DNA of 64,000 nucleotides, taken from the NCBI GenBank assembly GCA_032358165.1, contig JAALGY010000053.1, positions 2,294,001-2,358,000 of the forward strand, written 5' to 3'. The notes under the pieces were generated by a model. It ran no database searches. It was given only the letters and a program-made list of their open reading frames with translations, and was not told where the DNA came from. Positions 36,235-47,994 of this stretch are shown here, one piece after another (the first letter of the stretch is position 1; each line of letters begins with the position of its first letter). This DNA comes from Diplosphaera chodatii (lineage: Eukaryota > Chlorophyta > Trebouxiophyceae > Prasiolales > Stichococcaceae). The position numbers and the translations under genes are program-made.

Positions 36235-39200
36235 TCATTCCTGGGACTGTGGCACGCGCACGGTGAGCTGCGGCCGACGAGCCCCGTGCCCAGGGACCTG
36301 CTGCTGCTGGCCCCCGGCTGACAGTGCTGCCAGGGACCCATGGCCATTGCCGTCGCCTGGAACGCCGCTTGTACCCTGCCTGCCGCCATCCAACCCCTGC
36401 CACACCGGCATGGTGATGGCGGCCCGCGTCATGGCCGGGTTCGCAGGGCTGTCAGCAGCCGCCATGACCCGTGGGCGCACGGCAGCGGCTGGGCTCATCG
36501 GAGCAGACGGCATCGTCGGCGAGCGCAGCTGCTCGCCCATGGCTGTGAATGTGAAGCTGCGGCCGACGACGCTGCGGTCAAGGCCGCCGCCACCGCTGCC
36601 GCCGTCAAGGCGCTCCAGGGCGACAGCACCGCCCAGCTGGGGCTCACCAGGCACAGGAGAAGAGGTGCGGCTTGAAGCACGGCTGTGGCCGGACTGTTGG
36701 GGCCAGCCGCCACTGCCTGCAGAGGTGCTGAACCCTGCTCCCTTGCCGCCGGTGCTGCGAGCGGTGCCGGGGCGCGGAGGCGAGCCCGCCGCCTTGAGGG
36801 GAGACCCTGGAGCGGCTGCAGCCGGCGGGTGGGCGCTGGACGGGCGGCGGGCGCCGTCGCCGCAGCTCGGCAGGTTGACGATGTCCCGCAGGCTGAGGCG
36901 CGGGTCCGCCTCAGGGTCCGCCTACACCAGTATGTCAACATGGTAAGGAGGCAGGGACATGAGGAGCATGTAGCTGTATGACCTAACTGGGTCCTCAAGG
37001 TCATCTGTGACAGCCCCCGACTCCAGACACATGGCTACATGAACAAGCTACCTCCTACCAATGACTGGTGGACAGAGTGACAATAGGGCAAGCTGCAGCA
37101 GAAGCGCACCCAGCGGAGGTGCGTGCTGGCGGGCGGCGGCGGGCGAGGCCGCAGCGTGAGCGATGAATTGTCTGCTTCATCACCAGTTGGGCTGTGCATG
37201 TGGTCTCGGCTTGCAGACGGGGTGGCAGCAGCGCCTGGGAAGCCGCCCATGTTGAAGGACCTGCGAGCAGAGAGCATGTCAAGCCATCAGCGCGACCGCC
37301 ACTGCCAGTACACCCTGGACCGACGCATTATTGGCACCTCATTCAAGATACAGCTGCCCGGTCATGCCCATCCCTGACCTTGCTGACCTGGCAGCGTTCA
37401 AGCTCAGGCCTCACCGGAAGGAGGACAGGGAGGATGCAGGCGAAGGCACGCCATCCGCCGGGCTGCCAGATGGGCTGCCGCCGGCGTGGGGCGACGGCGG
37501 CTCGGACGACGCCGATGGCGGCCGCGGCAGCGTGAGCCTCCGCACGCGGCCCGGCGTCTGCTGCGGGTCGGTGTGCGATGCGTGCTGCGAGGCGTTGGAG
37601 AGGGTGCGCGCGTGCTGGCTGGTAATGGGCCGCAGCGGCGTCGGCTGCTGCAGGAGGGTGCTGATGCCGCTGCTCGCGCTGTAGGTGCGGACGGATGAGC
37701 CGCCATGGGAGGAGCCGCTGGGTGCCACAGCGGTGCCGCTGACGCTGCCGCCCTGTGTGCAGACGGAGTTAATGTGACAGGGGCGTGACAGCTGCAGATC
37801 AGCAGTACTGCCGGTGCAAGCTTGTCACGGCTGGCTGTTGGTGGCACAGCGTGCAGTGGTGATGCACTGGTAGCTGGTTGACACAATGGCAACAGCAGAG
37901 GATGTACTGGATCTATCACAGGAAGGACAGGCGTCAGGCAGAGAAAATGTTGCAGGACTGGCAGCCCAGCACGACAAAGCAACAGGGGCGCATACCAGGT
38001 TGAAGCCGGGTGGCCGCTGGCGGCGGGCACGCTGGGCGCGCAGCTCCCGCGACGGCAGCAGGAAGGCGCCCAGCAGCGTGTCCACCGCCTCCTACAGATC
38101 AGGGACATTGCTATTGCTACACGCACAACATGTTATCAGGCAAGCGCGCGCACTCTCACACTCAGCCGCATGTTACGCTGGCGGGGGATGCTGCTATAAG
38201 TGCTGATGTGCTCATGTGGCTGCCGAGCAGCGGGCCCGCTTGCCTGCATCATGCCCAGGGAGGCGGCAAAGTCCTTGCGGCCGGTGGCGGCGGCGTGCTC
38301 CGCAGCGCGCGCCTCCAGCGCCGCCTTCTCATGGCGCGCCTCCTCCAAGGCCTGCTGACAGCACAAGACATGCATGAACTTGGCCGAGCTGCACTAACAC
38401 ATCATGGCCAGGTCCATTGCTGCACTCGCGGCCTCAAGTGCCAGAGAAGCCCAACCTGCCTCCTCGACCTTGCCAATCTTGGCATATGCATGCCATTTTT
38501 CGAGGTGTTCAAGCAGAGTGTTGCCTATGTTTTTGCCACCCCCTATCATGCATGCACCCAGCCTTCGACCAAGAAGGCCACCAAAGATGGGCCGTGCAGA
38601 CCATGCGGGGACTGCCACTGACCTCACATGCTAGCAATCTACAAGCAGCAGGCGACACTCATGATGGATCATGACCATCGTCTGCCACTTTCAGTCTGCT
38701 GACATGAGGGCTGCAGCACACAACTTATGAGAGGACTGCAGGTCGCCAGCCATGCCTGTTTGCAGCATCTGGTCTCTTGCATATTTCAAACTGTCACCTT
38801 CTGGCGGATAGCGAGGTCTGACGCCTGCTCTGCTGCTTTTCGGGCTCTGTAGCGGCGCTGCACCACGAGCGCAGCCTCCCGCACTGCTGCCCTGGCAGCC
38901 GCTTCCTGCTGCCGCGCCTCTGCCTCCGCCCGCTCGGTTGCTGCCTGCTCCTCAGCAACTGCTGCCGAGCTCTTGTGCGCCCGGAGCGCAGCCTGCACGC
39001 GGCAGACCACCACCTCAAGTACTGCAACCCTGACTGCAAGCTGCTCTGCATAAGCTATCTCGTGCCACACTGACGATGCAAGCATAGACCTGCAAAGTCA
39101 TGGCTTGACAAACAGCAGTTCTGCTCACCTCCAGCTGGGCGTTCTGCTCCGCCAGCCGCTCGTTGCGCGCCCGCAGCTCTGCTGCCTGCTCGGCTGCCGC

Positions 39201-42200
39201 AGCAGCTGCGGAGGCGGCGACAGCTGACGCTTCCTGCCGACTCTGGGTCTCATCAGCCAGCTGCACTACCAGCGCTGCACACTCGCCCTCCAGGCGCTGC
39301 TGCTCGGCTGACAGGTCCTCCACCTGCATGTCAAAGTGAAGGCCACTGCAGATATGCCTGAGCATGCCCCTGCTTCAGTATGAGTAATCCTGCAGAATGG
39401 GGTGAGCCTCAGTGCTCATCAACGCCACTGCATCAAGTCATGCTGACGAACTGATGAAGCTCCCTGTTGCCCTATCATTTACACCCATACAATTCACCTG
39501 AGATGCATTTGCACTTGACACCGCACCTGCTCGGACAGCTGGTCGTAGGCCCCGGAGAGCTGTTCGAGCTCCTCGGCGGCACGGCCGCCCTTGAGGCATG
39601 TGCGCCCGTGCTGCGCGGTCAGCGCCTTCAGCGCTCCGGCGACATGCGCGCGGCTGCCCTCCGCCGCCGCCAGCGCAGCGGCCCGCTGCTCGGCATCCTG
39701 GCCCGCCTGCGCAGCCTGCAGCCACAGAAATTTACAAATATTCTAGCCCTGCTCAGCCCAGTTCAGTACACGTCTGACCAGGGGCCAGGACATGTCCGTT
39801 CACACCTCGACGTCGTGCGTCCAGTGCAAGAAGGACTCAGATGTGTATGAACCTGCAGCCTGCCGGCATCCAGGAGGTCAGCATCACAAGGCACCTGATT
39901 TTTCACCAACGCCAGCACGGCCGCCTGCTGCTCCGCTGCAGCGCGCAGCTCCGAGGCCTCGAACTCGAAGCGCTTGGCCTGTGCGGTCGCCTCGTTGAGC
40001 GCCTTGGCCGCGGCGGCCGCCGCCACCCTGGAGTTGGCCGTGGCGTCGGCGATCTCGGCGTCCCGGCGCGCCAGCTCCCGGGCGTGGGCGTCAGCGGCGC
40101 GGCGTCTCGCCGCCGCCTCGTCCGCCCCCCGGGCTGTCCATCGCGCCTGCGACCAGGACACCCAGCGCCTGCGGGTGCGGCACAGGCAAGGGGGGCCGTC
40201 TCTGCGGGGGTCTGGGGGGGTTTGCCGCTGCCAAGGGTTTGGGCATGCATGGGACCGGTATGCGGTATGCGATTATACTGAGCCGACATGCATAGCTTAT
40301 TAAACAGGATGTCAACAGTGGCTGCTGCTACTCTGCATAAACAGCTGTCGGAGCAGCGATGCACATGCAAAGCCTGCATGTACAGCTGCTGTATGCCAAA
40401 CACGACTCAGCGGGCAGCACTGCTCGCAGCCAAAGCGACACACACTTGCATGTACATCCACGCGGCAGTCCCAACTGTCAGACGTGCGCAACACAAGGCC
40501 GTCAAGCACCTTGAACTCGGCGCTGTCGGAGGCCCACTCCTGCTGCAGCCGGTCCAGCTCGGCGCCCAGGCGGCCGACCTCCTCGTCCGCCTCGTTGCGC
40601 TCCGCCTCCACCTCTGCGACCATGTGCCGCAGGTCCGCCATCTCCGCCGCCATGGCGTCCTCCACAGCCTGCGCGCAGGGGCACCAGAGGAGGTACGCAA
40701 GGAGGTACTGGGCGCCACCTGCACTGCTTGGCTTCCACTATGCAAGCATGGGTCACCCTGCCTGGTGGACCTGTGCCGACGTGTTGGACGCTGGCAGAAC
40801 TGTCGGTGTGGTTGAAGGGCATGTAAGCAATGCAGGCCAACCTGCCAGTGACCTGCATGATGCAGGCGTGGCACAAGGAACATGTGACGCACTCATGCCC
40901 GACGCTCACTTCACACAACGGTTTGCACATGATGTTTGCCAATCTGCCGGCCAACCCACCTGCGCCAGCTCGATCTTGGACCTGAGGTCAGCGACTTCGC
41001 GCGTGTGCGACTCGACATAGCTGTCGGTCAGGTCACGCTGCGCCTGCAGCTTGGCCTCCAGCGACTTGACTGTCTCCTGCAGGTGGCCGGCGACCGCCCT
41101 GTGCTGCTGCTCAGCCGCGTCCTTCTCACCCTGAGGCAAGCAGCGGCGGGCATGTGTTAGCATCCAGCCATCGGGATCGCAGCATACGAAGGGTACCACC
41201 TTCAACCAGTGCATGAGAAACTGGAGCGGGCTACCTCTGCATACTGGACCCGCAAAGCCGAATGTCACATTGCTTTTTTCACCTGCAGCGCAGCCTCTCG
41301 CTGCTCAGCAGCCGCCTTGTCCCGCTGTGCGGCAGCCAGCGCGTCTGCCAGACGGTGCTCGTGCTCGGCGCGCGCCAGCTCGGACTCATTGCGCAGCAGC
41401 TCCGCCTCCTTCAGCAGCTGGTCCACCTGCGCGCATCCCACAGCCCGTCAGCCACTCCGCCTGCTTCGTGCCTGACAGATGAAGCAACGCACACGACAGC
41501 GAGTAGCTGTGTGGACAACCGAGCGAAGAAGTGTCGATCAGCGCCGGTAGATGGCCGCTGAAACATCGTTTCTGTGGTCTGTAACGAACAAGGCTTCGAA
41601 GGGTATTCAATGCATTGGCAGAATATGTACCTGCGCTCTGTGGTCGGCTGCCGCCTGGCGCGCCTCCAGGCGCAGCTGCTCCGCCTCCTCCGCAGCCGTG
41701 GCAGCAGCAGCGTCCGCGTCCCGCCGCACCTCGTCCAGCTGCCGGTGCAGCTCCTGCGCTTCAGCCTCCGCCGAGGATCTGAGAGCCTCAAACTCCTCCT
41801 CTGCCTGCGGCAACAGCAGTTCGGGCAGTGTCGTCACTGATGCGGATCGCTGCCGGTCGTCCGAAAGCCTGCCGACCATCAAGGAGCGCGGTAAAGCAAG
41901 TTTCAGGAGACAACAGTGCGCATCACCTGGTCTGCCGCTGCCTTTGCGTCGCCCTCCTGCTGCTCGAGCCGCTCCTGCAGCGCTGATGCTGAGGAAGCGT
42001 GCTGCTCGGCGTCTGCTGTGGCTCGCTGCAGCCTGGCCTCCAGCTGGATGATCTGCTCTGCCAGCTGCACGACCTCCGCCTCGTGCCCAGCTCGCAGCCG
42101 CTCCACCGCTGTCTGGTGCTCTTGGCCCAGTGAGGCATGCGCGTCCTGAGCCTCCCGCCTGCAATGCAATTGACCCACATGTCCTCTTGCTGGCATCCTG

Positions 42201-45200
42201 ACTACGCGTGCGAATTGCACCTGCACAGCAACCAGAACATGTGCAACTGGACCACACGAAGCAACTCGGCTTCAAACGGGGAAGAAGCCCCACTTACCGA
42301 GCACTGGCAACCTGGGCTTCTGCCTCCTGACGCACTCGCTGCAGCTCAGCAGCAGCTGCCCCCTGTGCAGACTGCATCTGTGCCGCTGCAGCTGCTGCGC
42401 TGTCTGCCGCCTCTGCCCTGACTTTGTCCAGCTCCGCTGCTGCTGTTTTCCGTGCCAGCTGAAGCTCTGCGGTCACCGCACTGGTCTCAGCCAGCAGCCG
42501 CTGCTGCATGTCGCTGAGTTCTGCTGCTGCGTTCTCTGCTGCTGTAGCCGCTGCAGCATTGGCAGCGGCCAGTTCGTGTGCTACCCGCTCCAGCTGGGAC
42601 TCCAGCTCGGCCACCTCCGCTGCAGACCGCTTCGATGCACCCTCTAGCTCTACTCGCAGGCGCTCCTGCATCACGCCACTGCTGGACCATTCGGTTCTGA
42701 TTGATGAAAGCATGCATTGCCCATTATCAGTTCTGGATGCATGCACAATCACATGATACATGCGGACATATATTGCAAGCTGACCTGCAGGTCCTTGCAG
42801 TGCTGCTGCAGGGAGGCGTGAGCAGCTTCACGCTCTGCCACCGTTGCCTGCGTGGCCGACAGCGCCGATGTGCGCGCCTCAAGGTCTGCCAACAGCTTCG
42901 CCTGCTCCTCCTTGTGCCTGCTGGCCAGCTGCTCCGATTGCGCCTGCAGAACAGTTGCGCCGATAACACGTATGAGCAGTGTGCCATACCCACTCACACC
43001 TGCATGTCAGCCCGATACTTCCCCTGTCAACCTGCTGGAGCTGCACAGGCAGAACGCCGCCCAACACCCGCCAGACATGCGTCGACGATTGCCATTGGCT
43101 CAAGCAACACCACAATTCCAATGATGGTTGCGCCTCAGGGATCATGTTGTTGTCAATCCTATATATCAAATGCAGATGCAGTTGAACACGCGGACCTGCG
43201 TGCGGGACAGCTGGGCGGCCAGGTCGGCCTGGTGCTGCCGCTCCGCCTCCAGCTCCGCGAGGTGGCGCTCCATGGCGGCCCGCTGCGCCGCCAGCGCCTG
43301 CTGCCGCTCGGCGTCCAGCGCCTGCATGATGTCCTCGTTGGCCCTGCGCTCGTCCTGCGCAAGAGTGGTGTCCGACAGGGCTCAGGAACGCGCGCGGTGA
43401 GTTCCATCACTGGCCATGCTTGTCTTGCAATTTGCGTTGAGGTGTAGTAGTTTGAGCATTGCGACGCCAGCTCAATCACATAGCCGCTTGGGACACGGCG
43501 GTCTGGCAAGAAACAGTGCGCAAGCGATCCGACTGAGACGCATGTGCACCTCGAGCTTGCGCTCCAGGTTGCCGAGCGCGGACTCCTTGTCGATGAGCGA
43601 GCGGCTGAGCTCGTCGGCGCGGCCCGCCTGCTCCTCCATCTCCAGCAGCAGCTGCTGGTGCGTCACCGCGTCGTCCGTCTTCTCGTTCACCACCGCCTGT
43701 CCAAGCGAGAGAAGCATACCTTGTGAGAATTCTGCTGACTGTCTCAGCCGTGGCAGAACAGCAACAGACGTCGAGGCAGCGACAACCTTTGATAACAAGA
43801 CGACAGCCTGTGAGCTCACCGAGTTCTCGACAAACATGGCGCGCGTGCCAAACTGCAGGGACTGGAGCGTCTCGTCACAGTGCTCGACAGCATCCGCGAC
43901 GGCCACGACCAAGGACGTGCGTGCGTTCCCACCCAGCGACTCCTGCAGACATGCAGCATCGACTGTGTCTTGACTGCTGTGACTGGACGTTGTGATGCAG
44001 TCATCAGCTGACAAGAATCCAAGAGCATGCGCAAACCTTCAGGATGCGCGTGAGCTTGGAGTCGCGGTAGGGCGCATGGGTCGCATTGGCAGAGGCCCGC
44101 GCATTGATGCACATGCCCAGCACGGTCAGGCTCAGGTTGATGGCCTTGGCCTCGCTGGCCCGAATGCCTGCAGGAGCAGCAGGGACACTGAATATGCACC
44201 CATGCAGATCGGCAGCCATGCAGAAAAGGACTGCAAGGGATGGCAACAGCGCGGACGAAAGACTGCAGGAGGAGTCGTGAGACATGCGCATACATTAGCC
44301 AAGCCATACAGGAAGCTCTGCCAGTACGTTGATCAAACTCACACCTGTGGACATTGACTTCTTCAGGCGCTCGCTGCCCGCGAGGTCCACCATGTACAGC
44401 CGTCCCACGTTGGCCTTCATGGACACATTGTCGGCGGAGGGCAAGGGCCCGGTGCCCGCGATCACCCGCCGCTTGGCCACCGTCAGCAGCACCAGCGCGT
44501 GCGAGCGGCTGGAGTGCGCGTTCAGCTTCGTGAAGGCATACATCCTGCACATGCGCAGCGTGGGTGAACTCAGCCATCGCGCATTTCCTCTGCTGCATGC
44601 GCTGCCAAAGCGGGGTAGCGATGCTTACAATATGGCCTTTGTCCATGCAGCAACACTGTGGCTTGCCTGTTGCGCTCGCCCAGCTTGAGAAGCTCTAAGC
44701 AGTCCTCCAGCCGCGTGACCAGCACCTCCTTAAGGCCTGCCACATACACACCCTCCTCTGGGCTCTCCCGCAGCTGCAGATCCAAAGACTTCGGCTGCAG
44801 CAGGTCCTGCAGTCACACATGAGTCATATAGTGTTGCACGTTGCAGTGGCCACGATGGCTTCAATTTCCAGTGAGAAGGGTGCATGCACAGGCACAGTCA
44901 GCGTCTGAGCCTGTCGCGCACCTGGATCATCTCCATGTAGATCTGCATGTAGGACATGTGCACGGTGTAGTGGTGCGCCGGGTCGGCTTTGATACCGTTG
45001 AATATGGCCGCGGCTGCCCGCGGCATCATGCCAATGTTGTCAGGTGCCAGGCTGGATAGCGTGAATGTCTTGCCAGCACCTGGACAGCATGAGGTCCGCG
45101 GTCAGGGAAAGTGCCGCATGCAGCATGGTAACTCCAACTTCACTGAAGCTGATCACATGGCCAGCGCAAACGGTTGATTGGTACAATAGGTCTGAGAGGG

Positions 45201-46008
45201 TCTTCAGCACACCTGTCTGGCCATATGCCATGACGGTGCCATTGTAGCCGTTGAGCACATCAGCAACCACTGGCTCCACGGCAGCAGCATACACATCCCC
45301 TTGTGTCGACTGCTGGCGCAGCACTTCGTCAAATTTGAACTCGGTGGTAGGTATCGTGGCTTTCCTGTAGGGATAAGGCGTCCGCATGAATATCTCTGCA
45401 TTGCAGTTCCATTGCAAAATTGCATGGTACTCTGGTTTTCCGCTGCACACTATGCGTGCATGCATGTATAGATCTTGCGCTCACGTGCGCTCGAGCAGCA
45501 CATGCTGACTGTCCTCCGCCACCTGCACCGCGCCGGCCGTCTCATGCGACTGCGCCGGTCGCAGGCGCACAATGACCTTGACGCGATCTGGCAGGTGCAT
45601 GCAAGAAGCACGTTGACACGACAGCCCAATTCAGCATGCAGCTGATGCGTCAGAAGAATGTCACGTGGATGTCGTGGTGCATACGTCCTGTGCTACGATG
45701 CCAAGATTCACGCATGTCGCAGGATGCCGCTCACCCTCCACCTTGACGCGGGTCAGCTTCATGAGCGGCGGCGTCAGCGGTGGCGTCTTGGCGCCCAGCT
45801 CGCCGCTGTCCTCGCTGACGCTGCTCCGACGGCTGGTGGGCGCGCTCTCGCTCTCATAGACGCCGTGCCACCCAGGCTTGGCGGCGGTGCCGCCAGAGCC
45901 CCGCCGCAGGTTGGCAGCCGAGCTGTTGCGGCGAGGGGTGCTGGCCTGCGATCCCTGACTTCCCACGGAGGCGGGTGGGATCGAAAAGAAGCTCTTCTTG
46001 CTGGACAT
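36235..46008 (-). CDS. N-terminal-motor kinesin, armadillo-repeat-kinesin (ARK)-type motor, with long coiled-coil tail
   Basis: Start ATG 46008 (MSSKKSFFSIPPASVGSQGS). Motor exons follow: VKVIVRLRPAQ (about 45575), FKFDEVLRQQSTQ and GYNGTVMAYGQTG/AGKTFTL (P-loop GQTGAGKT split by an intron, 45240/45080), SYMQIYMEMIQ, NAHSSRSHALVLL (switch I), LYMVDLAGSERLKKS (switch II, about 44380), INLSLTVLGMCINA, YRDSKLTRIL, SLGGNARTSLV, FGTRAMFVENSV. The order and the GTRAM end are closest to plant ARK kinesins. A KLEVH neck-like motif is followed by about a dozen short coiled-coil exons (43.6-38.2 kb) rich in Ala, Glu, Gln and Arg, an IQ-like ALVVQRRYRARKAAEQ near 38.85 kb, and a Ser/Pro-rich tail ending TVRVPQSQE at stop 36235. 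Motor residues are intact. I see no armadillo repeats, normally present in plant ARKs. Confidence 0.88.
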
Positions 46009-46513
46009 GGCGACTCAGCACGAAGTCGACCGTGCAACACGGCAGGGCGTCCCAGACAATCCGCACGATCTAGCAGCAAATGATGCGGAATCTCATCGAC
46101 GCGGGCTCGTGATGCCAGTCTGCATCATACTGTGGATGCTGTTTGATCCGAGCAGCCCCATCCACGCCCAACCCCTGTACTGAGTCGAGCACTCGTGTGG
46201 ATTCCGAGGCGGGCAATTAGGCATTCGATTCGAATACGGACGCCGTCAACATCTGTTCATCAGACAGTTACGATCAGCGATCTGTCTAGAGAGGAACGTT
46301 GCACTGTGGACTACGCAATGGCCCGCTGACCAGGTGTGGGGAGATTAGCTAGCCACTTGAACACGCAATCATTCTAGGTGGACCAGGCACGTGAGCCAGC
46401 GATATCGGCGTGCAGATGCACTTCCAGCCATCCACTCCCTGCACTGCATGTCCATATCGATTTGACGATCCCGTCCAAACGCCACTCTCGCTCTCGCGCT
46501 GCACAACCTCAGC
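46009..46513. promoter_or_regulatory. Divergent promoter region between kinesin and glutaredoxin genes
   Basis: 505 bp lies between start codons on opposite strands. No coding exon, clear TATA box or repeat was recognised. Confidence 0.4.
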
Positions 46514-47635
46514 ATGGCCGCTCAGGCGGTGGGCAGGCGAGCTTGCTTGGTCCTGTCCTCAGTCACGACAGCACACCTTGCGCCAGCTCACCTTGCAGCA
46601 CCTCATGCAATGCCTACAGTATACCGGCAGTCCGTATCGTTGTCCAGCGTGGCTCAGCTTCGCGGCCTACGATTTGCACGTGAGAACAATGAGCATGCGT
46701 GCCGTGCGACGACTGTGTCCCATTGACAACCCTGCTGCTCATCACACAATACCAATGCTTGCCGAAGGCACTTGCCTGCGATCAACCGGCCCGTTATGTC
46801 ACGCTGCATGCTCATTCTAATGTGCCATGCTGCAGGCAGCTCACAGCAGGCGCCCAGCATCAGAGGCCTGACAACAGCCTCCTTGGTAAGGCAGAGGAAG
46901 AGTATCCACTACTCCAACTGCAGTGCGTCCCCGCTAGACGAAGGGGTCGTGACTCATGCCAGCTTCCACGATTGCATGCTGATCGGCCAACCAAATATGC
47001 GGCGACATGACATCTGCAGGTGGATCAGGTTCGGGAGAAGAATCAGGAGAACCCGGTCATCGTGTACTCGAAGTCATGGTGAGCCGCACGACACGATTCA
47101 GACAGCAGAATCCATCAATGCCCGTAGTGGTGTACATGAAGCCGGCATCTGCTGCTGCGCAGGTGCCCCTACTGTGCCCAGGTGAAGCAGCTGTTCCAGA
47201 AGCTGGAGGTTCCGGCGAAGATAGTCGAGCTCGACTCCGTGGTCGAGGGTGATGATGTGCAGGTCGGCTTCTGATCTGCACGGTGCACCGGTTTTGTGAT
47301 TGGATCAGGTCACAGCACTAGTTTTGTAGACTTCGTAGCAAGATGATGGTACTCAGCAGGTCAAGGCTGATTATGGTGCTTCACTCATGCAGGCAGCTTT
47401 GTTCGACATTTCATCCAGTCGGACAGTGCCCCAGGTCTTCATTGGCGGAGAGTTCGTGGGCGGTGCTGATGGTGAGTCATGATTGCATTCTCTGGCACAG
47501 CACGAGGTCATATGATGTGCAGGTGCCTCTGTGACAGACAGTGTCTCACTGCATGCAGACACACTCAGGGAGCACAGCACAGGGGCACTCAGCAAGCGGT
47601 TATCAGGTGTTGGGATTGAAGCGAAGGAGCTGTAA
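46514..47635 (+). CDS. GRX: Glutaredoxin, CPYC class, with N-terminal targeting extension
   Basis: Six exons join perfectly in phase: 46514-46679, 46836-46885, 47020-47078, 47163-47262, 47393-47471 and 47559-47635, giving about 176 aa. The core reads NPVIVYSKSWCPYCAQVKQ (dithiol CPYC active site), LDSVVEGDDVQAALFDIS, RTVPQVFIGGEFVGGADD (cis-Pro TVP and the GG glutathione-binding motif) and ends LSGVGIEAKEL. About 70 residues rich in Arg, Ala and Ser precede the core and look like an organellar transit peptide. Class I glutaredoxins reduce disulfides and glutathionylated proteins using glutathione. The stop codon overlaps a TGTAA (47632-47635). Confidence 0.93.
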
Positions 47636-47836
47636 CAACCCATGCTTGATATGATTGACTGCCGTTGTCTACACATATGTCAGCAGAAGTATAGACCAGC
47701 AATCAAGGGTTGAAGGCGGCTTACAAGATTTGGAAATGCCCTTGCATTCGTTCTTCTGAACGAGAGTGGGATGGTGAGCAGGTTAGACTATGTCATTGTT
47801 GTGGAATGTGAGAAAGAAGACTATTCGATGTCCTGC

Positions 47837-47841
47837 TTACA
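47837..47841 (-). terminator. Candidate polyadenylation signal (TGTAA, minus strand)
   Basis: TTACA on the plus strand reads TGTAA on the minus strand, about 155 bp beyond the stop of the PsbS-like gene. Confidence 0.4.
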
Positions 47842-47994
47842 AGCTCAGTGCAACAATTTGCTCTCCCTCAAGTGTGATGACCAGATGTCCTAAACCGTGT
47901 CGTCTACACATACAACCCCGCGTGAATCATGCGCAGGAAAAATGGCGTTGACATTGCAGCAAATGTTTCAGATATCAACACTGATCGCTCCCAT

